DNA of 64,000 bases from Pseudoxanthomonas sp. Root630 (GCF_001427585.1 NZ_LMGY01000021.1:1-64000); one strand, 5' to 3'; shown: positions 12,929 to 22,599, counted from the stretch's first letter. Translations and numbers: made by a program. The notes: generated by a model not told the origin, from the letters alone.

Positions 12929-14639
12929 CCGGAATCTAGCGAGTTTCCGCAAGGTGTTCGCCCGATTCCAAGACACATCGCTCCGAGGTTCAACAAGCGC
13001 ACACCGTCCGCGTTGGCGGGTGGCGCTGAGCCTGGAGCTGGTCATCCTGATGGTTGCCGTCTTCTTTGCGTTCACCGCAAACGGCGCCTTCTGGGCCAGT
13101 GTCAAAGAATCAGGCGTCCTGAGCGGCGCGAGAGAACTGCGTTTCTACATCGGGGTGACCGCCGCCCTGGTCGGCTTGCATGCGTTGCTGTTCGGCTTGG
13201 TGCTCAACCGTTGGATTGCCCGACCTGTTCTGGCGGTCCTGCTGGTGGCCACCGCTTCGGCGGCCTACTTCGCTAGCACGTATGCGGTCTATCTGGATCC
13301 GAGCATGGTCCGGAACGTGATCAGAACCGATACGCAGGAGGCGCGCGAGTTACTGACGTGGGACATGCTGGGAACCGTCCTGTTGATGGGCGTGCTGCCT
13401 GCTGCCGCGTTGTGGCTGGTGCACTTTCCTCGGGTGTCGATCAAGCGAGCGTTGTTGCGGCGGACGTTGTTCCTGGGCGCGATGTTTCTGATTGCATGCG
13501 TCGGGGTGATGGCGACGTTCCAGGATCTGTCATCGCTGATGCGCAATGACAAAGCGCTGCGCTACCTGATCGCGCCGGGCAACTACCTGGCGTCCATCAC
13601 GCGCGTGCTCAGCCAAGAGGCCGGGAGCCCAAAGCTGCCGCGCCAGGTCGTGGCGGCCGATGCCCGGCAGCAGGCGCACGCGCCCTCGACCAAGTCCCAC
13701 CTGTTGGTGGTCGTGGTTGGCGAGACCGTGCGCGCCCAGAACTGGGGCTTAAACGGCTACGAACGGCAGACCACGCCTCAGCTGTCGAAGTTGAACGTCA
13801 TCAACTTCAGCGACGTCACTGCGTGCGGGTCCAACACGGAAGTCTCCGTGCCCTGCATGTTCTCCCTTGCTGGCCGGCGCAACTACGACCGCGAGAACAT
13901 CGTGGGTTCCGAGTCGCTGCTACACGTGCTGGAGCGGGCCGGCGTCAAGACGTTGTGGCGGGACAACCAGACCGGCTGCAAGGGCGTCTGCGATGGTTTG
14001 TCCTTCGAGTCCTACCGCAAGCCGCCGGAGAGCTCGCTGTGCGATGACCAGGCCTGCCGTGATGCGGTGATGCTGCAAGGTTTGCACGATGTGATCGATG
14101 ACAACCCCGGCGACACGGTGGTGGTTCTGCATCAACTGGGCAATCACGGGCCGGCGTACTTCAAACGCTATCCGGAAGCACTCCGTCAGTTTCGGCCTGA
14201 CTGTCGTTCCTCGGATCTGGGCAGCTGCACGCGGCAAGAGATCGTCAACGCCTACGACAACGCCATCCTGGAAACGGATGACTTCCTGTCCAAGACGATC
14301 CAGATGCTCTCGCAAGACACCACGCACGACACGGCGATGATCTATGTCTCCGATCACGGCGAGTCGCTGGGCGAAGGCAACGTCTATCTGCACGGCTTGC
14401 CCTACTCCATTGCGCCGGACACCCAGATCAAGGTGCCGATGGTGGCCTGGCTTTCACCGGGCATGGCCAGCGGTAAAGGCGTCAACACCGCGTGCGTGCG
14501 TAGTCGGGCAAGCCAGCCGATCAGTCACGACAACCTGTTCCATTCCGTGCTCGGTCTGATGCAGGTCAGCACTACGGCTTACGACCCGAAGCTCGATGTG
14601 TTTTCGGGATGCCAGACCACGGCAGGAGCCTCGCCATGA
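12921..14639 (+). CDS. eptA: Lipid A phosphoethanolamine transferase (EptA/MCR family)
   Basis: A 572-residue inner-membrane enzyme: five hydrophobic helices (about 30-215) followed by a periplasmic alkaline-phosphatase-like domain. Catalytic features are VVGETVRAQNW (metal-binding Glu), the nucleophile Thr in CGSNTEVSVPCMFS, HQLGNHGP, VSDHGESLGE and the His of YLHGLPYS. Paired cysteines for the family's disulfides are present. It transfers phosphoethanolamine from phosphatidylethanolamine to lipid A phosphates, lowering surface negative charge; family members confer polymyxin tolerance. Its start overlaps the 3' end of czcD, and dgkA follows, which recycles the diacylglycerol by-product. Whether it acts in metal or polymyxin tolerance here is not shown by sequence. 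Confidence 0.9.
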   Translation: MPDRNLASFRKVFARFQDTSLRGSTSAHRPRWRVALSLELVILMVAVFFAFTANGAFWASVKESGVLSGARELRFYIGVTAALVGLHALLFGLVLNRWIARPVLAVLLVATASAAYFASTYAVYLDPSMVRNVIRTDTQEARELLTWDMLGTVLLMGVLPAAALWLVHFPRVSIKRALLRRTLFLGAMFLIACVGVMATFQDLSSLMRNDKALRYLIAPGNYLASITRVLSQEAGSPKLPRQVVAADARQQAHAPSTKSHLLVVVVGETVRAQNWGLNGYERQTTPQLSKLNVINFSDVTACGSNTEVSVPCMFSLAGRRNYDRENIVGSESLLHVLERAGVKTLWRDNQTGCKGVCDGLSFESYRKPPESSLCDDQACRDAVMLQGLHDVIDDNPGDTVVVLHQLGNHGPAYFKRYPEALRQFRPDCRSSDLGSCTRQEIVNAYDNAILETDDFLSKTIQMLSQDTTHDTAMIYVSDHGESLGEGNVYLHGLPYSIAPDTQIKVPMVAWLSPGMASGKGVNTACVRSRASQPISHDNLFHSVLGLMQVSTTAYDPKLDVFSGCQTTAGASP

Positions 14640-14747
14640 GGCTCCCGTATTGCCCCTCACCTCTCGCCCGGCACCTGTTGCCAGGCCTTCGGCCGCTTCG
14701 AACCACGCGCTTGAAGCAGTCACTCACTTCTTCTCAAGGAGTCTCCC

Positions 14748-15119
14748 ATGGCTGACGGTTATGGCCACCTGCCGCGTGGCCCCAAGCGTTTGATGATGGC
14801 GGCACGTTGGTCTGCTCAAGGACTGCGTGCGGCTTGGCTGCATGAGTCTTCTTTTCGTCTCGAGGTAGTGCTCGCCCTGGTGCTTGCGCCTTTGGGCCTG
14901 CTGCTGGGCGAGACCGGTGTAGAGCGTGCACTGCTGGCCACCACGGTCTTGCTGGTGCTACCGGTCGAACTACTTAACTCAGCGATCGAAGCAGTCATCG
15001 AGCGCTACGGCCCCGAGCACCACGAACTGGCCGGCCGCGCCAAAGACATGGGCTCGGCTGCGGTTTTCATGACGTTGGCGGTTACCGCCCTGACATGGCT
15101 GGCCATCTTGGCCAGCTGA
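14748..15119 (+). CDS. dgkA: Diacylglycerol kinase
   Basis: A 123-residue, three-helix inner-membrane kinase of the normal family length. The signature ELLNSAIEAVIERYGPE followed by AGRAKDMGSAAVF contains the catalytic Glu and the Asn/Glu/Asp residues of prokaryotic DgkA. It phosphorylates the diacylglycerol released when EptA strips phosphoethanolamine from phosphatidylethanolamine, returning it to phospholipid synthesis. The eptA-dgkA order matches that seen beside several mobile mcr genes. A Shine-Dalgarno AAGGAG precedes the ATG. The 108-bp gap after eptA holds no other gene. Confidence 0.92.
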   Translation: MADGYGHLPRGPKRLMMAARWSAQGLRAAWLHESSFRLEVVLALVLAPLGLLLGETGVERALLATTVLLVLPVELLNSAIEAVIERYGPEHHELAGRAKDMGSAAVFMTLAVTALTWLAILAS

Positions 15120-15141
15120 TGTCACCGGGCTGGAGGTTGAT

Positions 15142-15882
15142 ATGGCGTACATACTTTTTGGAGCACTGCTCTTTGCTGTGGGCTGGGGCCTGAAATCGGC
15201 GATGTCGGTTCCACACCCTGATGGCCTGACCGTCATCCTCAGCAGCACCGTCGTGCTGGTGGGCTCGCTGTTCTGGGTAGTAGTGACGCTGCACGCGCTG
15301 GATCTGCTGGTGGCGTTCAGACGCGACGATCGCCGGTACCTGTCTGAGTTCGCTGCGGCGATGCGGCCACGACTGCGTGAGTTGCTGGTGGCAACGCCGG
15401 TGATGTTGCTCGGCTTGCTCATCGCCTATCGATCCGTGGGCACCGCCGGCACCGTGGTCGCCGCTTTGGAGGCGCCGTTCTACGCGCTCGCCATCGCGTC
15501 GGCGCTGATGGCCAGACCCCTGCAGGCCACGCCCGTGCGTCGGCGACGCACGGGCATCGTGCTGAGCGTGATTTACGGCGCCCTGTTCGCGATCACGGCT
15601 GTCTTGCAATCAGTCGTGGCCACCCGTACGGGCATGCAGGGCGCCGCGCCGTGGCTGGGGGTGACGTCGGCCCTGGCCGCGATCGCGGCCTTTGTGTCGG
15701 CGGCCAAGTTCAGATCCTCGATCGAGCAGGCACGCGCTCTGTCATCGCCGGTGATCGAGAGCCTCGGCAATCCCTTTCCCAGTCATCAGAACGGGCCGTC
15801 CTCTCCCGACAGCCCATCGTCGCGTTTGCGCAAAGGTCCGTCCCCGCCGCATGGCGGGCGAAAGCGTCGACGCCGCTTCTAG
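15142..15882 (+). CDS. Multi-pass membrane protein with a basic tail, unknown function
   Basis: A 246-residue protein with about five to six hydrophobic helices in the first 190 residues and a Pro/Ser/Arg-rich cytoplasmic tail ending GGRKRRRRF. No family motif is recognised. It shares layout, the local pattern (M)RPxLxxxLxA-hydrophobic, and the basic C-terminus with the protein at 23190-24014 in the other efflux operon, which suggests that they are distant paralogues. GGAGG lies 8 nt upstream of the ATG, and the gene sits 22 bp after dgkA, clearly in the same operon. A role in envelope modification is suggested only by its neighbours. Confidence 0.7.
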   Translation: MAYILFGALLFAVGWGLKSAMSVPHPDGLTVILSSTVVLVGSLFWVVVTLHALDLLVAFRRDDRRYLSEFAAAMRPRLRELLVATPVMLLGLLIAYRSVGTAGTVVAALEAPFYALAIASALMARPLQATPVRRRRTGIVLSVIYGALFAITAVLQSVVATRTGMQGAAPWLGVTSALAAIAAFVSAAKFRSSIEQARALSSPVIESLGNPFPSHQNGPSSPDSPSSRLRKGPSPPHGGRKRRRRF

Positions 15883-15945
15883 ATCGCGCGATCCCGCACT
15901 GAAGTTCTTGAGTCCTTTTCATCTGTTTGCACGAGCGATACGCCG

Positions 15946-17649
15946 ATGCGTCATTCCCTTAGCGACCTTTCTCCCGGCCAAACCTGGCTCTTGATCCTGC
16001 TGGTCATCACGGCGCTGTTGGCGGGCCTGGGGCTACGCGAGCCGATGCCCGCGGATGAGCCCCGCTTTGTGCTGGCGGCCAAGACCATGGTGGAAACCGG
16101 CCAATGGCTGTTCCCCTACCGAGGTATTGAGCTCTACGCCGAGAAGCCGCCCACCTTCATGTGGCTGCAGGCGGCCAGTTATGTCTTGGTGCGCAGCTGG
16201 GATGTGGCGTTCCTGCTGCCCTCCCTGCTGGCGGCGCTGCTGACGTTGTGGCTGACGGGCGACATTGCCCGGCGCCTGTGGGGCAAGCGCACGACCGACT
16301 ACACCGTGTTGGGCCTGTTCGTCTGCCTGCAGTTCGTGCTGCAAGCCAAGCGCGCGCAGATCGACATGGTGCTGGTGGGCATGACCACGCTCTCGCTATG
16401 GGCGCTGGTGCGCTACCTGCTTGAAAAGCCCAGCCCCTGGCTGCTGATGGTGGGCACCTTCGCCGCTGGCTTGGGCACGGTCACCAAGGGCGTGGGCTTT
16501 CTGCCGTTGTTGGTGTTCGTGCCTTGGCTGTGGGTGCGGTGGAAGTCGCCCCACCTCCTGCCCTCGCACCGAGGGGTGCATGTGCTGGCCGGCATTGCGG
16601 GTTTTGTGCTGGGCGCGGGTGTGTGGCTGGTACCGATGCTGGCCACGGTGGCGGCCTCATCGGATCCGGCCCTGCACACCTACGCGCGGGAAATGCTGTT
16701 CAAGCAGACCGGCACCCGCTACGCCAATGCCTGGCACCACGTAAAACCCGCTTGGTACTACCTACAGACCATGCTCACGCTGTGGCTGCCAGGCGTGCTG
16801 CTCGCGCCGTGGTTGCTGCCGGCGTGGTGGCGGCGTGTGCGTCGCGTGGACCCGCGTTACGCGCTACTGCTCGGTTGGGCGCTGCTGGTGCTGGTCTTCT
16901 TCAGTGCCAGCCCGGGCAAGCGCGAGGTCTACATCTTCCCGATGCTGCCCGCCCTGGCCATCGCGGCCGCTCCCTTGTTGGCGGGTTTGCTGCGTCGTCG
17001 CGGCGTTCGCGCCGTGCTGTGGTCCTACTTGTCGGTAGTGGTCACCGTTACCGCTGCCCTGGGGCTGTGGTTGCTGACCGCCTCACCCGAGCGCGTGCAT
17101 GGCCTGCTCGACGGCCGCGGCATGGACATGGGCACGGTCAAGCAGGTCAGTGGATGGCTGCTGGGCTTCACCGTCGTGAGCCTGGTTGTGATGCTCGCCG
17201 CACGCCGGTGCGTGGTGCTTGCGCTGGTGGCCGTCACCGCCTCGCTGTGGATCACCTATGGCGTGGGGCTCATGCCGGCGCTCAGTCCGGACAGTTCTGC
17301 CAAAGCACTGATGCAGCGCGTGGAAACGACCATCGATCTGGATGCCGAGCTGGCCATGCTCGGCTGGCGCGAACAGCACCTGCTCCAGGCCGAGCGATCG
17401 GTTACCGAGTTCGGCTTCAAGAAGCCCTGGGTGGAGCAGTGGCAGCAGGCGCACGCCTGGCTCCTGCAGGACCCCACACGACGCTGGCTGTTCCTGCGCA
17501 AGGAAGCCATCGGGCCTTGCCTGGATCCAACGCAGGTCATCGACATCGGCGCCTCCAATCGACGCGCCTGGATTCTGGCACCGGGTACGGCCTGGATCCC
17601 GGACTGCGAGGTTCCGGCCACGTGGTCAGCCGATGTCAGTGAAGACTGA
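15946..17649 (+). CDS. GT39/ArnT-like lipid-linked glycosyltransferase
   Basis: A 567-residue polytopic inner-membrane protein. The first periplasmic loop has the GT39/GT83 acidic signature ADEPRF near residue 38, then LYAEKPPTFMW (EKPP is typical of ArnT), followed by about ten more hydrophobic helices and a C-terminal periplasmic domain. ArnT and its relatives move a sugar from undecaprenyl phosphate to lipid A. The next gene is a GT2 that could make such a donor, which supports a lipid A glycosylation pathway. The sugar is unknown: no arnA/arnB-type genes for aminoarabinose are present. Confidence 0.82.
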   Translation: MRHSLSDLSPGQTWLLILLVITALLAGLGLREPMPADEPRFVLAAKTMVETGQWLFPYRGIELYAEKPPTFMWLQAASYVLVRSWDVAFLLPSLLAALLTLWLTGDIARRLWGKRTTDYTVLGLFVCLQFVLQAKRAQIDMVLVGMTTLSLWALVRYLLEKPSPWLLMVGTFAAGLGTVTKGVGFLPLLVFVPWLWVRWKSPHLLPSHRGVHVLAGIAGFVLGAGVWLVPMLATVAASSDPALHTYAREMLFKQTGTRYANAWHHVKPAWYYLQTMLTLWLPGVLLAPWLLPAWWRRVRRVDPRYALLLGWALLVLVFFSASPGKREVYIFPMLPALAIAAAPLLAGLLRRRGVRAVLWSYLSVVVTVTAALGLWLLTASPERVHGLLDGRGMDMGTVKQVSGWLLGFTVVSLVVMLAARRCVVLALVAVTASLWITYGVGLMPALSPDSSAKALMQRVETTIDLDAELAMLGWREQHLLQAERSVTEFGFKKPWVEQWQQAHAWLLQDPTRRWLFLRKEAIGPCLDPTQVIDIGASNRRAWILAPGTAWIPDCEVPATWSADVSED

Positions 17650-17695
17650 GTCCTCCTTCTCCTTTCCCGCACGCCCTTCTACTGAGTCCTTCGCC

Positions 17696-18454
17696 ATGCA
17701 AAGCCCGTCGCTGCCCCGGATGCCCAGTCTGTCGGTCGTCATTCCCGTCTTCAATGAACGCGGCAACATCGGCCCGCTCGTGCAGGAGGTGGTGCACCAC
17801 CTGCGCGGCAAGATCGCCTTCGACATCATCTGTGTGGACGATCGCTCCGACGATGACACACGCGAGGTGCTCGGCTGGCTAAAAGCCGAGGTGCCCGAAC
17901 TGCGGGTGTTGCTGCACCATCAACGCAGTGGGCAAAGCACCGCCATCCGCAATGGCGTCAAGCACGCGTTCTCGCCCTGGATCGCCACGCTCGATGGCGA
18001 TGGCCAGAACGATCCAGCCGATATCCTCAAACTGCTAGCGGCTCGCCAAGCCGCGTCACCGCAGGTGCGGCTGTTCGCCGGCTGGCGCACCGAGCGCAAG
18101 GACACGGCCAGCAAGCGCTGGGCTTCGCGATGGGCTAATCGCATCCGGCAATCGCTGCTGCGGGATGACACGCCCGATACCGGCTGTGGCATCAAGCTGT
18201 TCGACCGCGCTGCCTTCTTGGACCTGCCCTACTTCGACCACATGCACCGCTACCTGCCGGCACTGATGCAGCGCGCCGGCTGGAAGACCCTCAGTGTGCC
18301 GGTCTCCCACCGATCGCGGGGATCGGGCCAGTCCAAGTACACCAACCTAGGCCGTGCCCTGGTGGGCATCCGTGACCTGATGGGCGTGGCTTGGCTGATC
18401 CAGCGCAGCCACGTGACCGCCACCAGCGAGCTCAGTGCCGGCTCCAAGTCATGA
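17696..18454 (+). CDS. GT2 polyprenyl-phosphate glycosyltransferase
   Basis: A 252-residue GT-A glycosyltransferase of the DPM1/ArnC group: LSVVIPVFNERGNI at the N-terminus, CVDDRSDDDT, and the metal-binding TLDGDGQNDP. It lacks the two C-terminal membrane helices of ArnC, so it is a soluble or peripherally bound DPM1-like form. It probably loads a sugar on undecaprenyl phosphate for the GT39 encoded just upstream. The ATG at 17696 is where homology begins; a longer frame upstream lies over the end of the GT39 gene and is ignored. Its stop overlaps the next start (ATGA). Confidence 0.85.
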   Translation: MQSPSLPRMPSLSVVIPVFNERGNIGPLVQEVVHHLRGKIAFDIICVDDRSDDDTREVLGWLKAEVPELRVLLHHQRSGQSTAIRNGVKHAFSPWIATLDGDGQNDPADILKLLAARQAASPQVRLFAGWRTERKDTASKRWASRWANRIRQSLLRDDTPDTGCGIKLFDRAAFLDLPYFDHMHRYLPALMQRAGWKTLSVPVSHRSRGSGQSKYTNLGRALVGIRDLMGVAWLIQRSHVTATSELSAGSKS

Positions 18455-18834
18455 GCGTCATGGACCAGGAAATCCTGTGGCTGAGCTGGACGGGCTTGCA
18501 CACCACGCCCTGGAAGCTCATTGGCCTGACTGGCGCGGCCTTGTTCGGCGTGCGCTGGCTGGTCCAGTTCGTGGCGTCCAGACGCGCCGGCCGGCCGGTG
18601 ATCCCGCGCTTGTTCTGGTACATGAGCTTGTGCGGCAGCCTGATGGCCTTGAGCTACTTCCTGTTCTCTTCCAAGCAAGATGCCGTGGGCGTCGTGCAGA
18701 ACCTGCTGCCCGCCTTTACCGCCGCCTACAGCCTGTATTTGGATATCCGCGTGCACCGAAGGCACGACCGGGCTGGTCGCCAGGGCCAGCAAGCACCGGG
18801 TGAAGCGGGCGCGCTGGATCGCCTCAATGACTGA
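18451..18834 (+). CDS. LABN-domain (lipid-A-disaccharide synthase N-terminal-like) membrane protein
   Basis: A 127-residue protein of the small LABN family (PF07578): WKLIGLTGAALFGVRWLVQF, PRLFWYMSLCGSLMALSYF and a third helix. Such proteins accompany GT2/GT39 pairs in lipid A modification operons and resemble small MtN3/flippase-like membrane proteins; the biochemical role is not established. It begins inside the GT2 stop codon (ATGA) and overlaps the PAP2 gene by 8 bp, so all three are translationally coupled. A broken copy of part of this gene lies at 38440-38542. Confidence 0.85.
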   Translation: MSVMDQEILWLSWTGLHTTPWKLIGLTGAALFGVRWLVQFVASRRAGRPVIPRLFWYMSLCGSLMALSYFLFSSKQDAVGVVQNLLPAFTAAYSLYLDIRVHRRHDRAGRQGQQAPGEAGALDRLND

Positions 18835-19597
18835 GGAGGTCTCCGCATTCGACACGCGCCCTAGGCCTGTCCCAGAGGCGGCAAGTCCGCCCAACACTCC
18901 CATCTCTCTGCCCGCTCACTTCAACGTCTGGTGGGGCCTACTGTTACCGGCCGCCACCCTGATGACGCTCACCGTCGTCCTGACTGGTGAGTGGGACATG
19001 CGCGTGGCCTCTTGGGTCTACGCCTGGGGCGACAACGCGTGGAGCTACAAGAACGGGTTCTGGACGGAGCAGATCATCCACAAGGCCGGACGAGCTGTTA
19101 CCACTGTCGGTGTGCTGACGGTCCTTGTCCTGATCGCCATGACCTACCTTCGCCCGCGCCTTCGGGGCTGGCGAGGACCGGCGATCAGGCTGTTCACCGC
19201 GATCGCGATTTCTACGGCGCTGGTGTCCATCCTGAAGCGATACTCGGGGTTGGACTGTCCGTGGAGCATTGCAGGCTTGGGGGGAAGCAACCCCTATCTC
19301 ACCCTCTTCGACTTCAGGCCATTGAAGAGCGGCTGTTTCCCCTCCGGACACGCTAGCAGTGGATACGCGTGGCTTGCCTTGTACTTCTTCTTTGCCGAGG
19401 TCCGCGTCAAGCATAGATGGACAGGGCTGGCGGTGGGCATGACTGTAGGACTTCTGTTTGGCATTGGTCAGCAACTACGGGGAGCGCACTTTCTCTCGCA
19501 CGATGTCGTGACCGCGCTGATCTGCTGGGTCGTGCCTGCGAGTCTATTCATGCTGCGAGCGCGTCATCGTCAGCCACCACGGGGTGCAGCGGGCTGA
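18827..19597 (+). CDS. PAP2-family membrane phosphatase, probably acting on lipid A or a lipid carrier
   Basis: About 256 residues with six hydrophobic helices. PAP2 motifs are present: KRYSGLDCPWSI (variant C1), the catalytic PSGHAS (C2) and GAHFLSHDVVTA (C3 with the nucleophilic His). Family members include LpxE/LpxF lipid A phosphatases, LpxT and undecaprenyl pyrophosphate phosphatases. The gene ends a lipid A remodelling run (eptA, GT39, GT2, LABN), so a lipid A phosphate or undecaprenyl-phosphate substrate is likely, but the exact one cannot be told. The ATG at 18827 overlaps the LABN gene; a longer reading frame upstream is antiparallel in logic to that gene and is rejected. Confidence 0.83.
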   Translation: MTEEVSAFDTRPRPVPEAASPPNTPISLPAHFNVWWGLLLPAATLMTLTVVLTGEWDMRVASWVYAWGDNAWSYKNGFWTEQIIHKAGRAVTTVGVLTVLVLIAMTYLRPRLRGWRGPAIRLFTAIAISTALVSILKRYSGLDCPWSIAGLGGSNPYLTLFDFRPLKSGCFPSGHASSGYAWLALYFFFAEVRVKHRWTGLAVGMTVGLLFGIGQQLRGAHFLSHDVVTALICWVVPASLFMLRARHRQPPRGAAG

Positions 19598-19705
19598 GTG
19601 CACGACTTTTTCGACGTTATGTCAGCCAATTCCGGATAAAGAATATCGACTCTCAATGAATGTCAACTCTCGTCCAGAAGCGGGGATATCGATACCGATA
19701 CGAGT

Positions 19706-20668
19706 CTAGTTCTTGGCTAGGAGGGGTATCGCACGGATATACAGAAGCATCGCGGCCAGTTCGACAATGGTTTGGGTCACGATGACGGCTGGGATGATCG
19801 GTAAGGCGTCGGGCACGGCGAGCGCCAACGGCAAAACTACCAACGAGTTGCGAGTTGCTGCTGCAAAGCCGACCGCTCGGCCTGCTGGTGCTGGCAGCTT
19901 GAATGCGCGTGCCACGACCAGTCCCAAGATGGGCGCGATGATCGCGAAGGCTAGATAGAAAGGTAGCGCGTCCATAGCAGCGCTTACTGCTAAGCTCAGT
20001 TGGGGCGTCACAGCCGCAATGACGATCAGTAGCACAAGTGCCGTGGCTGGCACAGGAAGAAGCCCACCTACACGTGTGAGCGTCGCAATGCCGCTGAACT
20101 TTGGAGATAGCGCTTGCAGGGTGGCAGCCAGCGCCATCGGCATGACGATCAAGATGACGAACGCGTGCAGGAACGGTCCTGGTTTTACCAAGCTCGAGGA
20201 CTCAGCCCCTAGCAGCAGATTCAGATACACCGGCAACAGCAGCATCTGCACAATCAACAGCACGGGTGTGGCGGCCAGCAGTAACGAGGAATCAGACTTC
20301 CCAAGGTGCGAGAACGTCACGACATAGTCGATGCACGGACAAAGCAGCACGAACAGCATCGCGATGCGGATCAGAGGATCCCCAGGGAACAACGGCAAGG
20401 CCAAGGCCACCAACATCGGTATCACGATGAAGTTGGCCACCAGCAAGGCGCCCATGAAGCGTACGTTCCGCAGCGAGTCCCGGATGCGCGACAGGGGAAC
20501 CTGGAGGAAGGTCACGAAGAGCATGACGCCCAGTGCAGGGTTGATCGCCGACTCAAGCGCCTCTGTGCCAGGCACCAGCATCGCCAGTACGAATCCGAGC
20601 ACCAGCGCCACAAAGTAGATGGGCGTCTGGACGTGCTCAAGCCGCTCGCGCGTCAGCTCCCGATTCAT
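19706..20668 (-). CDS. BASS-family permease, arsenite-exporter-like
   Basis: A 320-residue protein with about ten hydrophobic helices and the layout of the bile-acid/sodium symporter superfamily, which includes Acr3 arsenite exporters. LLCPCIDYVVTFSHLGKSD carries cysteines in the region where Acr3 has its essential Cys, and TRNSLVVLPLALA matches the second conserved segment. Its start overlaps the stop of the FTR1 gene upstream (ATGA), so it belongs to the arsR operon. Arsenite export is plausible, but no arsC is nearby, and the fusion of this operon with an iron/lead-type permease leaves the substrate open. Confidence 0.75.
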   Translation of the reverse strand: MNRELTRERLEHVQTPIYFVALVLGFVLAMLVPGTEALESAINPALGVMLFVTFLQVPLSRIRDSLRNVRFMGALLVANFIVIPMLVALALPLFPGDPLIRIAMLFVLLCPCIDYVVTFSHLGKSDSSLLLAATPVLLIVQMLLLPVYLNLLLGAESSSLVKPGPFLHAFVILIVMPMALAATLQALSPKFSGIATLTRVGGLLPVPATALVLLIVIAAVTPQLSLAVSAAMDALPFYLAFAIIAPILGLVVARAFKLPAPAGRAVGFAAATRNSLVVLPLALAVPDALPIIPAVIVTQTIVELAAMLLYIRAIPLLAKN

Positions 20669-22599
20669 GGGGCAGCTACCTCGGATTTGGCGGGCCGATT
20701 AGCCAGCCAGAAGCCGACAGCCAGAATCAACGCGGTGGTGATCTGCGCGCCGATGCCCTCAACTGTCGGATACAAGCCCAGCAACTCGACCCGCGGACCA
20801 CCGTCGAGCCAAGAGATGGGCAAGTAGCCTGCTTCCTGCAGCGCCGAGACGGCCTTGCCGATGAGCACTACAGCCAGCACGGCAATCAGCAGCGAGCTGT
20901 ACCGGAAGAACTGGCCGATCGGCAAGCGCCGGCTGTATCGCATCATCAACCAGGCAATGACGACCAGAACGATGGATGCCGAAAGGCCGCCAGCGATAAC
21001 GCTGCTGGCATTGCCTTGGCTCCAGATGGCGGCATAGAACAAGATGGTCTCAAACACTTCCCGATAGACCACCACGAAGATCAGACCCAGCAGGAACAGA
21101 CCCGACTTCCGGCTCAGCGCCTGACCCAACTTATCGCGTACGTAGCGTTGCCAGTTCTCCGCATGGCTCTTGCCGTGCATCCAAATGCCCACCCACACCA
21201 GCACCACCGCCGCCAGCAACGATCCGAACCCCTCGGACAGTTCTCGGCTGGCCCCGCTGATGGAGATGACCCAAGTGGCCAGCACCCACGTCACGATGCC
21301 GGCCCCTAATGCCGACACCCAGCCTGCATGGACCCATGGCAGCATTTCGGTCCGCTCGGCTTTGCGCAGCAGTGCGATCATCGCGATAACAATCAGCAAC
21401 GCCTCCAGCCCTTCGCGGAGCAGGATGGTGAAAGCCGCCACGAAGCTGGCTACGGCCGATGTCTGGCCCTGATCTAGCACCTGTTCGGCTAGGGCGAAGA
21501 GATCGTCCAGGGCCGTGACCTGGCCTTGGAGTTCATCGGCAGCCACATTGGCCGCAATACCCGATCGCACGCGCGCCATGGCCGCTTCGATCTTCACCAT
21601 CAAGGCGTTGTCGCGTGCCGCCAGCAGCGGCTCCACTGGCTCAAATCCGTCCAGATACGCAGACAGTGCCAAATCCTTGGCCTGTGTAGGTTGTCCGGCG
21701 CGGTAGGCCGTCATCGCCTCCTCAAGCAATTTGCGCGAGGTCGCCAACGCCGAGCTGACATCCTGTGCCTGTGAGGCGTCCGGATGACGACGCAAGTACG
21801 CCACGATGGCTGAGGCCTGTTCTGCCGATCCCACCGTTGTGCCCAATGCGGCGGGCGTAGTGCTGACGTAGGCATCGAAGTTGAGCTTGGCGCGCAGCGC
21901 CGCATCGCCTTCAATCAGCTTCTTTCCGGCATCGACCTGATCTTCCGGATACGCCATGGCCCCTACGTAGGTCGCCAGTGCCCAGCGATCCTCGACCGGC
22001 AAGCTCGCGTAGCTCACCATCGAGGTGCCTTCCAGGCCTTGGTCGATGACCTGGTAAAGGGCAAAGACGCTGCGCTCCTCGGCGCGCGCGCGATCGGTGA
22101 AATCAATCGGTGGGGGATCCAAGCCTGCACCGGCGGGTCCATCACCTGCACCCGAGGGGCCATGGCAGGCCGCACACAGCTGCGCGTAGAGAACCTTGCC
22201 ACGTCCGTAATTGGGCGATTGCATTGGAAGCAGGGGAATCGGATAGGCCTTCACCAGGAGCGCAGCCAGCGCACGCGCTTGCTCTGCGATCTGCTCAGGC
22301 GCAGCTTTTGCCTGGATTGCCCCCTGCAGTGCAGTCGCATCTTGCTTCAACTGCGCGGATTCGGCTTTAGCGGGCAGCTGACCGATGGCCTCGGCAGCGG
22401 TCGCCGAGAATTCCTTCATCTCGGCGTACTCAACCTCGTTGACCACCTCGCCCTCGCGGACGGCCTCCCGATAGTCGACGGCGATGTAGTCCAGTAGCCG
22501 CCACGTCGTGGGCACGTTCTTCTCGGACGCAAAGGAGACATTGCTATGCAGGAGCGCCGCCAGGCCTGCAAGCACGAGGACGATCGATCGAAAGGTCAT
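20665..22599 (-). CDS. Cytochrome c/FTR1-family permease (PbrT-like)
   Basis: A 644-residue exported and membrane protein. After a signal peptide (about 1-24) comes a helical periplasmic region with a c-type heme motif CAACH (142-146), then an FTR1 domain with the two characteristic motifs REGLEALLIVIAM and REVFETILFY, whose R-E-x-x-E residues bind iron in Ftr1p. FTR1 proteins import ferric or ferrous iron, and the cytochrome part could couple import to oxidation. PbrT, the lead-uptake protein of pbr operons, belongs to this family. It sits between an ArsR-type repressor and a BASS permease, an association that suggests metal-responsive control. C-terminus and membrane segments look complete. 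Confidence 0.85.
   Translation of the reverse strand: MTFRSIVLVLAGLAALLHSNVSFASEKNVPTTWRLLDYIAVDYREAVREGEVVNEVEYAEMKEFSATAAEAIGQLPAKAESAQLKQDATALQGAIQAKAAPEQIAEQARALAALLVKAYPIPLLPMQSPNYGRGKVLYAQLCAACHGPSGAGDGPAGAGLDPPPIDFTDRARAEERSVFALYQVIDQGLEGTSMVSYASLPVEDRWALATYVGAMAYPEDQVDAGKKLIEGDAALRAKLNFDAYVSTTPAALGTTVGSAEQASAIVAYLRRHPDASQAQDVSSALATSRKLLEEAMTAYRAGQPTQAKDLALSAYLDGFEPVEPLLAARDNALMVKIEAAMARVRSGIAANVAADELQGQVTALDDLFALAEQVLDQGQTSAVASFVAAFTILLREGLEALLIVIAMIALLRKAERTEMLPWVHAGWVSALGAGIVTWVLATWVISISGASRELSEGFGSLLAAVVLVWVGIWMHGKSHAENWQRYVRDKLGQALSRKSGLFLLGLIFVVVYREVFETILFYAAIWSQGNASSVIAGGLSASIVLVVIAWLMMRYSRRLPIGQFFRYSSLLIAVLAVVLIGKAVSALQEAGYLPISWLDGGPRVELLGLYPTVEGIGAQITTALILAVGFWLANRPAKSEVAAP

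Noticed and set aside
12921-14639. Calling the phosphoethanolamine transferase a specific mcr allele
   Set aside because: Family features are shared by chromosomal EptA and MCR proteins; no allele can be assigned without alignment.
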